From positions 1 to 64,000 of the forward strand of contig JBAKBP010007621.1 in the NCBI GenBank assembly GCA_037953745.1: DNA of 64,000 bases. The letters are read 5' to 3'. The notes under the pieces were generated by a model, which worked only from the letters and a program-made list of their open reading frames with translations, was not told where the DNA came from and did not search any database. Shown piece after piece: positions 1-11,000 of this stretch. How positions within the stretch are numbered: the first letter of the stretch is position 1; every line of letters begins with the position of its first letter. Made by a program: the position numbers and the translations under genes. This stretch comes from Lithodes maja (Eukaryota; Arthropoda; Malacostraca; Decapoda; Lithodidae).

Positions 1-124
1 CTGCTGATATATGTAGACTTGCTTTGAAATTCAAACTTTCCCTTTTAAGATTTTTTTGTTTTACTACCATATTTATCTTCAGTACTATGGCTGGCCATAA
101 ACAACTTATTTATAATTATGTAGT

Positions 125-735
125 ATGTCCCACCCTCCCCAACACATACACACACACACACCTCCCCTCTCACACTTTCCTCCTCCCTGGAGTACCTTAC
201 CTCCTCCTCCTCCCTGGAGTACCTTACCTCCCCCCTACTCCTCCTCCTCTCCCACCCATTCCTCTACCTCCTACAAAACCCCTAACCATACTGCTGTATT
301 GTCCTCAATATTCTCGGCTAATGGCTTGACGTACAAGTACCTCCGGATATGCGGCACTGTCCCTCCCGGAGGACCACTTGCACCTTCCCTCCGAATATTA
401 TTTTATGGAAATAAAATAATTTTAATCTGAATCTGAATCTGTATGGCTGTGTGTTTTGGGTGCTGGGGCAATGCCTTCTCTATACATAATTATGTATAGA
501 GAAGGCATTGGCTGGGGTCTGGTGACTGGGTCACGACGGGTAGGGTCCCTCTAGGATGTTTAAGGAGGGACATACACACACACACACCTCCCCTCTCACA
601 CTTTCCTCCTCCTTGGAGTACCTTACATCCTCCTCCTCCCCCCCCCCCCTACTCCTCCTCCTCTCCCACCCATTCCTCTACCTCCTACAACCCCCCTCCC
701 TCTCTCCCATAACCACACACCCTACTAATTATTAT
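125..735. repeat. Pair of CA/CCT-rich direct repeats
   Basis: Two copies of a roughly 165-bp block lie at about 136-300 and 571-730. Each has a short CA run, then CCTCCCCTCTCACACTTTCC, then CTCCTCC-rich DNA. The short frames across it are low-complexity translations without a recognisable domain. The copies flank a perfect palindrome. No coding function is supported. Confidence 0.7.
469..510. repeat. 42-bp perfect palindrome without loop
   Basis: The left arm CAATGCCTTCTCTATACATA plus one more A is followed directly by its exact reverse complement, giving 21-bp arms and no spacer. Pairing stops at 468/511 (G/G). It lies between the two CA/CCT direct repeats. It could be a cruciform-prone site or fused element ends; no gene is associated. 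Confidence 0.9.
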
Positions 736-819
736 ATTACTATCGGCATGCAAACTTCTCCACTGGTCATATTGCGCTAACTATCCCCTCAATAACCATT
801 ATTGTAATAAGAATTTGAA

Positions 820-2060
820 CCATGTAACTCATGTTTGTAAAATATTTGTATTACTATAATTCCATTATAACTTCGGTAGTTGGTAATATTAGTCACATTA
901 TGTATGTGACTCTTGTATTCAGCTAACTATGACCTCAATAACCGTTGATGTAATGAAGAATGTGAAGTGTCCCTCATATGATTGTAATATATTTGTCGTA
1001 CTATTATTGCATAATAATTTATGTAGTTCGAAATACTAGTCACATCATGTATGTAATAATTGTATTCAGCTAACTATGATCTCAATAACCATTGATGTAA
1101 GAAAACATGAATGGTCTCCTCATATGATTGCACTAGTTTTGTAGTGCTATTATTAACCTGTCAATTAATAATTCAGTCACTTTTTTTCTTTTTTCTTTTT
1201 TCTCATGAGCACGTATATACAGCACATGTGGCAATCAAATGAGGAAACTATAATAACACCTGACGACGATACTGTTGTTACAGTAGAATAATGGCTCTTT
1301 GAGCAGTATGTATTGCCTTACCAGTGGTTGTCCCCTTATTATTATTATTATTTTATTATTATTATTGAAATACCACAGGAACGAAAATTCCTGGGAGCGA
1401 AACTTCCACCCCCAACGAGATCCCTCTCTTTCTACCACCTCCCTCCACATGTTACACGTCTCGTTAATCGCAGTCTTCTAATATACAAATTACATTTCCT
1501 TACCCCCTGACATTCTTGAAATACCCACTAAGTATATTCAATTAGATACCAACCATGAAGACTATAATACGTTCGTTGTGTATTGGTACGAGGCGATCTC
1601 AAGACACCTTAGCTCCCAGTGCACAACGAACCGAATCATGATTATGTCCGCCTGTATTAAATTATGTATTGTGTTGATTTATACCATTGCCTATTTTTGT
1701 AATAATTGTATTCAGCTAACTATGATCTCAATAACCATTGATGTAATGAAAATATGAATAGTCTCCTCATACGATTGCACTAGTTCTGTAGTGCTATTAT
1801 TTACAACCTGTCAATTAATAATTCAGTCACTACAAGCTTGCTTGTTTTGTTTTTTTTTTTTTTTTATACAGACCATGTGACAATTAAATGAGGAAACTAT
1901 AATAACACATCTGAATAATGCCAACCTGACTTATAAACACAAATATGAATGTAACCAGACGACGATGCTGTTGTTTCAGTGGAATAATGGCTCTTTGAGC
2001 AGTATGTATCGCCTTACTCGTGGTTGTCCCCTCACAGGATGGGGGGCGCTGCTCAATAAA
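820..2060. repeat. Diverged local repeat family
   Basis: A unit containing CAGCTAACTATGATCTCAAT followed by AACCATTGATGTAA recurs near 780-890, 920-1010, 1070-1180 and 1705-1830. A second block beginning TGAGGAAACTATAATAACAC and including GGCTCTTTGAGCAGTATGTA occurs at about 1235-1335 and 1885-2045. The order and spacing suggest segmental duplication of an AT-rich non-coding region. No gene was seen. Confidence 0.65.
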
Positions 2061-2089
2061 CTCGCCCCTCGGGGCAAAATCAAAATCAA

Positions 2090-2090
<1 letters not shown>

Positions 2091-2169
<79 letters not shown>
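2091..2169. repeat. Compound (CT)n(TA)n microsatellite
   Basis: About 12 CT units run directly into about 27 TA units. Frames translated through it give Ser-Leu and Tyr-Ile repeats and are not genes. A TATACAGTATATACTGTATA palindromic segment follows immediately. Confidence 0.95.
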
Positions 2170-2171
<2 letters not shown>

Positions 2172-2299
2172 TATATACTGTATATATATATATTTCAACT
2201 AACATACAGTATATATGAATGTCAACGACCTTCTGTATCAACGACTCCAATCGTAAGTTTAAAACTACTGAATCCGGCATAAAGCGAATGGAGAATGAA

Positions 2300-2731
2300 A
2301 CCCTAAGTGAAGTTACAAAGACCCATATGTTAACTTGAGCAACATTCCGCCCCTTACAAACCCTTGTTGTTGAGTGATGTTATTACCTGGCGAACATGGT
2401 CACTACATTCTATTATTTATACAGGAATTGGAGTAGCCTACACCATCATCTGTCTATGTAACTGCTTTGGTGATACGTTGGAGGTGTTTGGGCAGCCTTG
2501 GAAAAACTGGATTTAGTGCTGGAATATGATACTTTAGATAACAGTAAATGTCAATGGTATTCTTTAGCTTAAATATATTCATGACATTTGAATATTTAGT
2601 TTTTCCTGATTAACAAAATTAGAATATAGATATTTTGAAAAGGACATGACAAACAACCAGCCAGCATTATTGACACATACACAATAAGCAACATTTCAAT
2701 CAATCAATCAATAGTGTAGCTTTAACAAATG

Positions 2732-2733
<2 letters not shown>
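2300..2733. other. AT-rich DNA without recognised feature
   Basis: This stretch has no convincing reading frame and no repeat structure recognised elsewhere in the window. Confidence 0.5.

Positions 2734-2765
<32 letters not shown>
2734..2765. repeat. (TA)n microsatellite
   Basis: Fifteen or so TA units form a simple repeat in AT-rich non-coding DNA. Confidence 0.9.
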
Positions 2766-2769
<4 letters not shown>

Positions 2770-2816
2770 CTGCATTGCTAATATAAATAACACGGGAGAT
2801 TCAAAACTCTGACCAC

Positions 2817-2973
2817 GTACACTCGACCAACAAACAATGTTTACACTGGTGAGCTGTAAATAACCTAGTGTGAACGGTGAAACATACGACTGTGAGGTAT
2901 TATCATAAGATTTCGACCCACTTCCAGAATGTTTAGAGCGTTAGTGTAAATTTTTTGTTTTGGTCGAGTGTAC
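2817..2973. mobile_element. Short TIR element with TA flanks (mariner-like MITE)
   Basis: The sequence opens with GTACACTCGACCAA and closes with TTGGTCGAGTGTAC. The arms match over about 31 bp with a few substitutions, continuing as AACAA and TTTACACT. If the outer TA is read as target-site duplication, the termini are CACTCGACCAA, as in Tc1/mariner-derived MITEs. The interior of about 95 bp has no reading frame. Superfamily assignment rests only on the TA flank. Confidence 0.65.
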
Positions 2974-3908
2974 TTAGCATCAGTGTGAATATACCCATTA
3001 ACTAAAGAAAGCCGACTTAACTCTTTTTCGCACACAATTACGCCTTGCTTTCTGACTATTATTATTTATTTAGTTTAGGAAAGACATATGGGAAACATAC
3101 TATTAATTGAGATAGTACTGATCTCGTGTATTACGCGGACCATTCATAATCTGCATAGTCACGTATACTCGAAGATATAAAAACATTTGATAGTGCTTTC
3201 TCATACTAAAAGGGTTATCATCATGTTGTAATATCGGTATTATTCAGTTTATGTACTTAAGTGATGAATTAAGCAAGTTATCAAATTGCTATAATTGTTT
3301 TAATTCGTCCGTCAGTTATAATATAAACTACATTACATCCTTGGATTCATTCAACTCAGTAGTAAAATGGTGATAATAATTAACTATGAATATATTTATC
3401 CGGAAAACTGTTTAATAATTGGAAGTTGATGCCTGTCGGGTGTCGTCATGTTCTGCTTTGGTGATCAGAGTTACAAACACAGATCAAATTCCTGACCTGA
3501 CTCAGTAATAATTACCTTGCTTATTATTGTGTTATATAGACAAACGGTTAATAACAGACAATTTGTTCGGCTTTGAACGGTGTTAATTGGGTTATATTAT
3601 AGAAGATATATTTCTGCATTTTTCGGTAGAAAAATCTCCTGGCCGAAAGCAGGTTCCTTACAAAATTGCACGCACGCTATCGCTCGCCAGGAAATAATCG
3701 ACACTTAAACGGCACAAAAGGTCTGAATATTGACAAAGTAATGTGGCGAAAGGTCTCAAAATCGCCAAAATAGTGAACGAACGTCTTAAAATTAGCAAAA
3801 CTAATGGGTCTAAACATGAGGGAGAAGGGGGTCCAGAAAAAGCGAGTACCTCCCCCTTACACCTGTTTATGTACCATGATGCAGTCCTTAATTCTATTCT
3901 GGCTATTA
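2974..3908. other. AT-rich DNA without recognised feature
   Basis: No plausible gene is visible. The short frame at 3658-3933 (minus) runs through a repeat and lacks domain signals. Confidence 0.5.
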
Positions 3909-4122
3909 TTAACCCCTTCTGTACCGGCGACATCTTTTACATTTTAATGTAGCTATATTTAGACGATTTTGTGACATTTAGAGAGGATCTGAGGTAGTAA
4001 AAAGGGTTAAGTGAGATTGTTCGAAGCCTATAATATGCTGGAGATCCTATTTAAAGTGAATAACATCGTCTATAGTAGCCAGCATACAATTAATAGAACG
4101 GCACCGGTACAGAAGAGGTTAC
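3909..4122. mobile_element. TTAA-bounded MITE, family F6, 214 bp
   Basis: The left end is TTAACCCCTTCTGTACCGGC and the right end is the inverted GCACCGGTACAGAAGAGGTTAC. The arms agree over about 20 bp. TTAA flanks with CCC-starting termini are the signature of piggyBac-type integration; the right flank has decayed to TTAC. The interior carries a TTTAGACGATTTTGTGAC module also seen in neighbouring TTAA elements. There is no coding capacity. Confidence 0.65.
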
Positions 4123-4369
4123 ACAATTATTATATTCTGCCTAAGAAAAACTTGTGGGAATCAATGGGTTAATTGAGTAGGTTTTACGCATTCATATTTT
4201 CGAATTGATATTTAGTTTATATAAAATCGTTGAATATTACGCATAATAAAACTAATAAGACACCGTTATACTGGAAGAATTAACCCGTAGAATACCAGTG
4301 ACGTCCTTTGCATTATGTTTTTTAGATTATTAGACGATTTTATTCAGCTTAGGAAGGACGTTTACCGTC

Positions 4370-4393
4370 CGTTACGTTACGTTACGTTACGTT
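4370..4393. repeat. (GTTAC)n short tandem repeat
   Basis: About five GTTAC units lie immediately upstream of the SINE head. This is a small simple repeat with no coding role. Confidence 0.8.
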
Positions 4394-4637
4394 AGCCGTC
4401 CGGCTGGCTCAGTTGATAGCGTGCCTGATTCCCATCATGAAGGTCTCGCGTTCAATCCCCGCTCAGATTGAAAAGTTTTTCTGGGATACAGCCGGCGGTT
4501 ACCATCTCCCCATGAGCAAGGGGGATGGGTAATGGTCTCTGGTAGACTAAAGAAAGCCAAGCGCTTGTGAATCCTCGAAGGAGGAGATACGGGCGCTATA
4601 TAAGTAACCAGACGATTATTATTATTATTATTATTAC
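4390..4637 (+). mobile_element. tRNA-derived SINE with (ATT)n tail
   Basis: The head has a pol III A-box-like TGGCTCAGTTGATAGCG and a B-box-like CGCGTTCAATCCCC at tRNA-like spacing. A conserved body follows (CAGCCGGCGGTTACCATCTC, then AAGCCAAGCGCTTGTGAATC), and the element ends in ATT repeats. A near-identical copy lies at 17294-17530 and a partial inverted one at 17158-17293. The tRNA-like region is not an intact tRNA gene; the element would rely on a LINE reverse transcriptase in trans. Confidence 0.85.
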
Positions 4638-4936
4638 CCATTACAAGACTAGTAATCAATTAATCCTTTTAGCTACCAAATATGTTTCTTAAGCTCCACA
4701 ATATCGTCTAAATATAGCTAGAATAAAATGAAAAAAAAAACGTCGCCGGTACATAAGGGGTTAATAGTGGCAGTGTGGCAAATAATATGACCAGTTGTGT
4801 CTATGGATTTGCGAGTGAGCCATGTTGTTGATTGTTGATGTTTGATATATACAGTATGTGGGTATTTGATGGTTGTTGTTGTGGCTGCTGTTGTAAATAT
4901 TGGTTGTTGGTTGTTGCTGGCTTGCCTGTGCTTTTT

Positions 4937-5233
4937 GTTGTTATTGTTGTTGTTGTTCCCCAAGCTGCCTGGCCGAACAGCCCCAAGGCCCCGAATAAGG
5001 CCAAGGCCATAAACGAGCGCCCCCACAGAACCCTCCCTGCCGACCACAATAAAGCCTGGGTGACCGAAGCCACTCCATGGCGGGGAGCTGAGAGGGTGCG
5101 TAAACGCCCGGGAAACCAAAGCCCCACCCAGGGCCCTGTGCCCCTCAGCAATTATGAAGAGAAAGTTGAGGGGCAAAGGAATAATGTGACGCTTTAGCTG
5201 CCAATCTTGGTAGATTGGGAGGTCAATCCACGG
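4937..5233 (-). mobile_element. SINE-like retroposon B with (AAC)n tail, copy 1
   Basis: On the minus strand the element begins at GGATTGACCTCCCAATCTAC, runs through a GC-rich body and ends in AAC/AAT repeats, seen on the plus strand as TTGTTGTTATTG. The copy at 7111-7408 is closely similar along its whole length. No A or B box is obvious, so its origin is unknown. Proline/alanine-rich frames in both directions are by-products of the GC-rich body. Confidence 0.75.
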
Positions 5234-5350
5234 AAGAGACGCCGTCACTCGAGATCTAGAAAATATATAAGTAAAAGGAACAGTCAGAGTAAGCTATGGG
5301 TATGGCAGAGATCGCTCAGGTCTCACTCTGATAGACCAGCCTATCGCTTT

Positions 5351-5738
5351 TTGTTGGTTAGTATTGCTATAACTATTTGTCTGTCATTATTATTATGTAA
5401 GTTTATGGTTTAGTTGGTGGTGGTATAATTATATTGTTGTTGGTTTGTTGTGACTGTTGCAGTAGGTATGTAATGTTTATTTTGTTGGTTAGTATTGCTA
5501 TAACTATTTGTCTGTCATTATTATTATGTAAGTTTATGGTTTAGTTGGTGGTGGTATATATTGTTGTTGGTTTGTTGTGACTGTTGCAGTAGGTATGTAT
5601 TGTTTATTTTGTTGGTTAGTATTGCTATAACTATTTGTCTGTCATTATTATATTGTAAGTTTATGGTTTAGTTGGTGGTGGTATATATTGTTGTTGGTTT
5701 GTTGTGGCTGTTGCAGTAGGTATGTATTGTTTATTTTT
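5351..5738. repeat. About 129-bp minisatellite, three units
   Basis: Units start at 5351, 5482 and 5609, each with TTGTTGGTTAGTATTGCTAT. They differ by small indels in the GGTGGTATA and TATTATTATG parts. Spacings are 131 and 127 bp. Confidence 0.9.
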
Positions 5739-5767
5739 TACCGTTATTGTTGTAATTATGATTGTTG

Positions 5768-6114
5768 TTAACCCCTTCACCACCATTACGTAATTTTCGT
5801 CATATTGTGTTTACTATTAGACGATATCCTTTAGCTTATAAACTACCTCTATGACTAAAATGGGTAAATACAACCTTTAAAAGCCCTCTTAATACTGTAT
5901 TAATGTTGTAATGGTTAGAGCATGTAAGTTCTGTATGTGATATCCTAGGTTTGAGTCCTGGGAGAATCACATGCTTTCATTAATTTAATGTGGGGTGTTA
6001 ATGGTGTTATGAACGATGTTAAAAATATCATAGCTCTTTCCTAAACTGCATAAAATCGACCAACTTCAACCAGAATCAAAGGTAAAAAAAAAGTAATGGT
6101 TTTGAAGGGGTTAA
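5768..6114. mobile_element. TTAA-bounded MITE, family F7, 347 bp
   Basis: The left end reads TTAACCCCTTCACCACCATT and the right end is its inverse with two mismatches (AATGGTTTTGAAGGGGTTAA), giving TIRs of about 22 bp. The interior has TATTAGACGATATCCTTTAG and a tRNA-like stretch (about 5908-5970) with GGTTAGAGC and GGTTTGAGTCC. It is non-coding and piggyBac-like by target site only. Confidence 0.75.
5905..5975 (+). other. tRNA-like stretch inside a MITE
   Basis: ATGGTTAGAGC resembles an A box, and CTAGGTTTGAGTCCTGGG resembles a T-arm/B box about 35 bp downstream. The acceptor stem does not close convincingly, so this is read as a tRNA relic or SINE head rather than a functional gene. Confidence 0.35.
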
Positions 6115-6232
6115 AGGTTATTGTTGGCCTTGTTCGTGTCAAGCTGAGAACCTCAGCGAAAAATATTGTAGACAAACAACTGAGGCCAGAACTCCATAGG
6201 GAACACTACATGGTCAGAAACAACACTGGTGG

Positions 6233-6542
6233 GAATGTACTGGTGGTGTGAAATGGTGGTGGTGGTAGTGGGAAATGGTAGTGGTGGTAGTATGAAATGG
6301 TGGTGGTGGTGGTGGTGGTAGTGGGAAATGGTGGTGGTGGTGGTGGTGGTGAGAAATGGTGGTAGTGGTAGTGGGAAATGGTGGTGGTGGTAGTGCAAGA
6401 TGGTGGTGGTTGTGATAATGCGAGATTGTGGTAGTGGCAGGCCGACGTGGTGGTGGTGGTGGTGGTTAGTTTGAGATCATGGTGGTGGTGGTGTGATATT
6501 AAGATGGTGGTGGTGATGGTGGTGGTGGTGGTGGTGGTAGCT
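6233..6542. repeat. (GGT)n-rich degenerate microsatellite
   Basis: GGTGGTGGT runs are interspersed with AGTGGGAAATGGTGG motifs. The minus-strand His-rich frame here is a repeat translation, not a protein. Confidence 0.9.
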
Positions 6543-6839
6543 GGGTGGTATATACTGTATAATAGTGGTTAAGAAGACTGATGAAGGTCTGGTGTATCTT
6601 GTCCAGGGTTGAGGAAGGCCAGTACACATCTACGGACAAAATCGGAGCCCTACGTTCATACATATATAATAATTTTCCTCTTAAAGTGTTTTGTAAAACA
6701 AATCACGAAACAACTCTAAAACATACCTTGATGATAAAGGATAACTAGAATTTAATAGAATGTTGAAGGTAGGTCACGATTTTTGTTTGTGAGAAAAGAG
6801 GTAGAAGTGAAGATAATGGTAGTATATGGACAAATCCTT

Positions 6840-7460
6840 GGATTAGGTATGTATTTATTAGTGGCCCCTCCATCATTGACGATATGCCTATTACTTAATA
6901 GCGCTCTTTCAAGCCGTTGCGTCAGCTCGTTTGAAATAACCGCCACACGGAGGAAAAGAGGCCACATCATAAGCGTAAGCCAATTATCTTATGGAATCGT
7001 CCTTATGATCGGGTAATCACTACAAAAAAACTTTGTAAAAAATAAAATTTAACTTAAGAAATGCTATAAGTAAGCTTCCCAAACTTGTGGATGTCTTCCC
7101 GTGGATTCTTTTGTTGTTGTTGTTGCTGTTCCCCAAGCTGCCTGGCCGAACAGCCCCAAGGCCCCGAGCAAGGCCAAGGCCATAACCGAGCGCCTCCACA
7201 GAACCCTCCCTGCCGACCACAATAAAGCCTGGGTGACCGAAGCCACTCCATGGCGGGGAGCTGAGGAGGGTGCAGAAACGCCCGGGAAACCAAAGCCCAA
7301 CCCAGGGCCCTGTGCCCCTCAGCAATTATGAAGAGAAAGTTGAGGGGCAAAGGAAAAATGTGACGCTTTGGCTTCCAATCTTGGTAGATTAGGAGGTCAA
7401 TCCTCAATCCCGTGGATTCTTATCCGAGACGCTGATCTGCCCAGCGTCATGATGCTCTTC
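6840..7460. repeat. Interspersed repeat R1, copy split by a retroposon
   Basis: The segments 6850-7110 and 7422-7460 match, in reverse orientation, the continuous stretch 21240-21550. Shared markers include GCGCTCTTTCAAGCCGTTGC, AAATGCTATAAGTAAGCTTC and CCGTGGATTCTTATCCGAGA. The copy here is interrupted at CCCGTGGATTCTT by retroposon B, so 21.3 kb is the empty site. R1 is non-coding; its arms also carry ATTAGTGGCCCCTCCATCAT. Confidence 0.8.
7111..7408 (-). mobile_element. SINE-like retroposon B, copy 2, with TSD
   Basis: The (AAC)n tail is at the left (TTGTTGTTGTTGTTGC on the plus strand) and the head at the right, so it lies on the minus strand. CCCGTGGATTCTT occurs at 7098-7110 and again at 7409-7421, a 13-bp target-site duplication. 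The related repeat at 21.3 kb has this sequence once. A 13-bp TSD plus a simple-repeat tail indicates target-primed reverse transcription by a LINE enzyme. It has no coding capacity. Confidence 0.85.
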
Positions 7461-8044
7461 CTCTCCCTGTGGCCGAGCCGAGTAGACGCTTAGTCCGTCC
7501 TTCCTTCATTCTGCATTCTTTCGTCTCTTACGGAGTCTTTTGCTCATTTGTATTTATCCGAGATGTTCTAGAATAGGTTTAGATTAGTTAGGACGGTCAT
7601 CTCCATTGGCACGACCACAAGAGTGTGTTAAAATAGGGTACAGTGTTAGGCGTCCATGTCCCTATTGGACACGCTCGCCTTTGTTTATATTTTTTGTTTT
7701 CAGCTTTAGCTTTGCTTTTACTAGCTATTTAGGAGGCTGTGTATATGCGGGGCTACGTTACTATGCCATCTCTCAGACGGAGTACCGGGTATTGTTTTCG
7801 TGTGCAGGTGCTCTGGTCTAAGAGTTGCCCCATGTGGTGGGGAACTTTCAAGAGTTCGAGCTTGCTTTTTTCCCCTTTGGCTCGGGGCGACGTGGGGTAG
7901 CTGGTTGCTGTGTTGTCGCTGGAGGTAAGAGTTCGAGTGTCGTCGTGCTGCTTGCCCTAGGCCTCGTGGTTAGCCTCATTGTAGGGGTATTTTTCTATGA
8001 CTAGGATGTATTATTAATTAGTGAATTATATAATAAGTGTAGCC
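7461..8044. other. Unassigned DNA, possible DIRS leader
   Basis: No domain is recognisable. The stretch has moderate GC content unlike the AT-rich DNA to its left. It may belong to the untranslated leader of the DIRS-like element whose genes start at 12.9 kb, but no terminal repeat proves this. Confidence 0.3.
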
Positions 8045-8874
8045 TTAAGGGGACCCAGCTAGACCTTCATTTTTACCTTTTTCAAGGAATTTTCACTTCT
8101 TGTTTTTATTAAAAGCTTCCTATGACACTGTACAATCATAGGAAACATCAAATTTCCACATCCGACACCCATTATTCAACCTACGGGGGCTACCCCCCTC
8201 GCACCCCCCCAGTCTAAAATCACCCTCCCTATTTCTGAAATATTTTAGTTACACAAATAACTACATTTTCTATAGACCAGAAGGCCTAGCTACCTAAGAA
8301 AATAGAATAATAGGGGTAACTATTCTATAACCAAACCTTTCACACCAGGAAAATGAGTTATGACATGTCAACTTATAAAGGCGCTTATGGAAAATTACGC
8401 TTTTTCAACGTCTGAGGCTATCTATTGATCTGATTACTGTCCGATTGTCTCCATTTTTTCACAGAATTAGACCAAGCATGAATGACAATTCGTACGCTCT
8501 TAGAATGGGTTTTTGGCAAAATTTTCAAAGCTCAAATCTATTATTATGATTGGAAATAGGGCCAAAATTGTATCATTGATATATAGCTGCAGTTTTCAAC
8601 ATGATCATGTATAAAATTGGGGTAAATAAGAGTGTAGATTTATAGCCTATATATCTAAGTTACCTCATACAAAAAATAAACGAAATCTGCCGAGAAAAAA
8701 CTTGTCTGATATGTTTTGTCTATAGTAAACTGAAAAATGCGTGCGCGCACACACATAGAGCGATAAAATGTTCAGCGAGTCTTACTATTACCATGTACAC
8801 ATACATAGTAAAAGGCCAGAAATTTATCTTTTATAGAGGGTGGAATAAGGTTCTGAGGTCTAGTCTCCCCTTAA
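8045..8874. mobile_element. TTAA-bounded element with GGGGA termini, 830 bp
   Basis: The left boundary is CTTAAGGGGACCCAGCTAGA and the right is its approximate inverse (GGTCTAGTCTCCCCTTAAG). Both ends contain TTAA followed inward by GGGGA and TAGACCT. The interior is AT-rich and has no long frame. Target site and inverted ends suggest a DNA transposon; the termini do not begin CCC, so it is a different family from the others. Confidence 0.55.
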
Positions 8875-9205
8875 GATGTGATCTTCGCTTTCATGTGGTG
8901 ATATATATACATGATTGGAAGGTTTCAGGAGACGTCCTGGCGTATATTTTGGTGTTGGTTTGTGAGTATATTGCTTGGTCAATTATCGGGAATTGGTACC
9001 GGAGGCTTGCCTCGGCGGGCAGGGAATAGATCCAATAAACCCGGCGTGGTCAGTAGTACCACTAGATTCCCAGGCGGAAGAGAAGGCTTCCAAAAGGGGG
9101 TTTTGGCTCAGCCGGAAGGACTCGCCTATAGAGATATCCTCACGCGGTGGAGAATGACTTTGAATCAGTCATCACGGAGGAAAAGTCTAATGGGGGTTAA
9201 AAAAC
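8875..9205. other. Unassigned DNA between two insertions
   Basis: Short overlapping frames of 60-99 codons have no recognisable domain. The stretch may continue the DNA interrupted at 8045 and at 9206, possibly a DIRS leader. Confidence 0.3.
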
Positions 9206-10901
9206 TGTGACGCCTCCCGGCGTTAGCAGAATGGTTGCGTGGGGCATTGCAGCTCGCTAGCGCTCGCCAGGATGGGGGGATGGGCTACAGTTTTCCTAGA
9301 ATGATCTGCTTTATTTAATTAGTGTCGTGTTGCCACAGACAGTCTAGAAATGGTCTTTGTTTTGGTCTGTGACTGCGCCTTATATTTTATATTCGCTATA
9401 ATATAAATGTTGCTTGTGTGGGAGGCGAGCGAGAGAGGGTGAGGGAGTACACCTGGCAGCGGGGTGAGCTATGACGCGGCTCGCTTGGGCGCTGACGGCG
9501 TTGGCGGCCGGGTGGTCAACTAGTCCCTTCCCGTTGCGGCATCGTGTTCTTTACCAGCTCAGAGCTTGCCTGACACACGTATCGCCTACATCCTTTGCAA
9601 TTCTGTCCCCCATACTCGCCACTTTGCATACTATTTCTCTCTCTCGACTTCTCCTTTCTCATTCTCTAATCTTTATTAAACTCAACATCCCTTCTGGTTT
9701 CAGCATAGACGTTCACCGTCGACCAGTCGTATTGTACGCGAAGCTCTCAGAGATTTCCATGTATTAGGTTAAGGAGGCTTTATTGAGGTTTTTGAGAGAC
9801 GGACTTTTCCGTATGTGTCCTCTCTCGGGAAGGTTGTAGACCGGTATATGTCTCCCTGGCAAGGTGGTGAGTGATTCTGCTTGGTTATCTAAAGCTAGAC
9901 TAGGGGTAAGGTTACTGTGTCGTTGTCTCCGATGTGTGCAGTGTTAGCTAAGCCCTGCACGACATCGACAGGTACTGTGGGAGCCTAAGTTGTCTTCGGG
10001 TGGGTTTACTTTGCGAGCACAGCGCTGTGGTGTGAGAGGGCCATAGCCTATCCCTCACAACATAGTGCTGCCTCTTTGTGTTGACTTCTGAGGGATCGCC
10101 AGGATAGAACTAGGTACTAGAGACCTAGATTTATCAAGAGAGCATCCCCGTCATATAACGTAATCTTCATACCACCACCTTCGGACAACGTTAGGCTACG
10201 AGCCGCATGCTCGCCCATTGTTGCCCTGCCTTGATACCCCAGCTAGACTTTATTAACTGAGCAGACACTGGTTAGAGATAAGCCCCATTATTATATGTAT
10301 GCAGCATTATTATTCACTGCACTTTTGAGCCGAGGTTGTTGTTGAGTTACACAACCCTAGTAGGCTGTTGCATTGTGTCACGAAGCATTTCTTTAGTTGT
10401 CGAGCATTACTACCTTTGCGCAGTCATTATTAGTCGCCTGCCTATTATTACTATATGTCCTAGTATTTATTGTGACCCGTATTCTGCATTATAATTGTTC
10501 AAGATTCTTTACGAACATCTTCCCAGCATCAGACTTATTTCAGAAGTTTCCAGTTGATGTTGCAGGACTAGCATTGCACTTTCTTACAGGAGTGCCAGTT
10601 ATTTGAGTATCTACCGTAACGTTAATTAATCACGTTAACTATCTTTTCTTTGTGTAACCTAATCGAGTAATCTTTTACTGTTTGAGAATAGGCTGTTTCA
10701 TCGAGCGGCAGCCTAGTGCGTGTGCACCAGTTACCGAGTCATAGGATACCTCGTTGTTCAGGCACGACTCAGGGCGGTAATGGAGTTTTGTTTTCCAGTG
10801 TTTGAGGCAGGGGTTGGATCTAGTGTTACCGTTGTTGCATTTTGCCATTATCTAGTCCAATGTTGAAGAGCCCTGTGTCTTTGAGAACCTGGATCGTAAC
10901 A
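9206..10901 (+). mobile_element. Gypsy solo LTR with 4-bp TSD AAAC
   Basis: The unit begins TGTGACGCCTCC and ends GATCGTAACA, with AAAC at 9202-9205 and again at 10902-10905. Its first 200 bp and its last part are diverged relatives of the LTR at 59654-61938 (shared CTCGCTAG, TCGCCAGG, GATGGG, GGCTACAGTTT in order). No internal gag/pol is attached, so it is a solo LTR left by LTR-LTR recombination. Short frames within it are not genes. Confidence 0.85.
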
Positions 10902-11000
10902 AAACTATCACTCTAGTCATCGTAGGCGATCCGATAGTTAATAACATTCAATAGGAATAATCACTAGTAAGGGCCAGTGACACATTGTCATAGATAAGCA

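Larger units (their letters stand above)
4280..4764. mobile_element. TTAA-bounded MITE, family F6, carrying a SINE
   Basis: The left end TTAACCCGTAGAATACCAGT and the right end CGTCGCCGGTACATAAGGGG plus TTAA are inverted relatives of the 3909-4122 element. Both ends contain TAC-C-R-G-Y-GACGT. The interior carries the TTAGACGATTTTATTCAGC module near each end. A tRNA-type SINE (4390-4637) occupies the centre, which accounts for the greater length. Confidence 0.6.

Noticed and set aside
2734..2765. TA-rich tracts as promoters or CRISPR-like arrays
   Set aside because: They are simple microsatellites; there are no spaced repeats with unique spacers anywhere in the window.
4718..5248. Long frames on both strands through GC-rich DNA (121-176 codons)
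   Set aside because: They lie in retroposon B, repeat in the second copy at 7.1 kb in shifted form, and include poly-Asn/Thr from the AAC tail; no domain.
6153..6398. His/Thr/Pro-rich minus-strand frame
   Set aside because: It is a translation of the GGT microsatellite.
7606..7821. 71-codon hydrophobic frame
   Set aside because: No start context, homologous copy or domain; chance frame in unassigned DNA.
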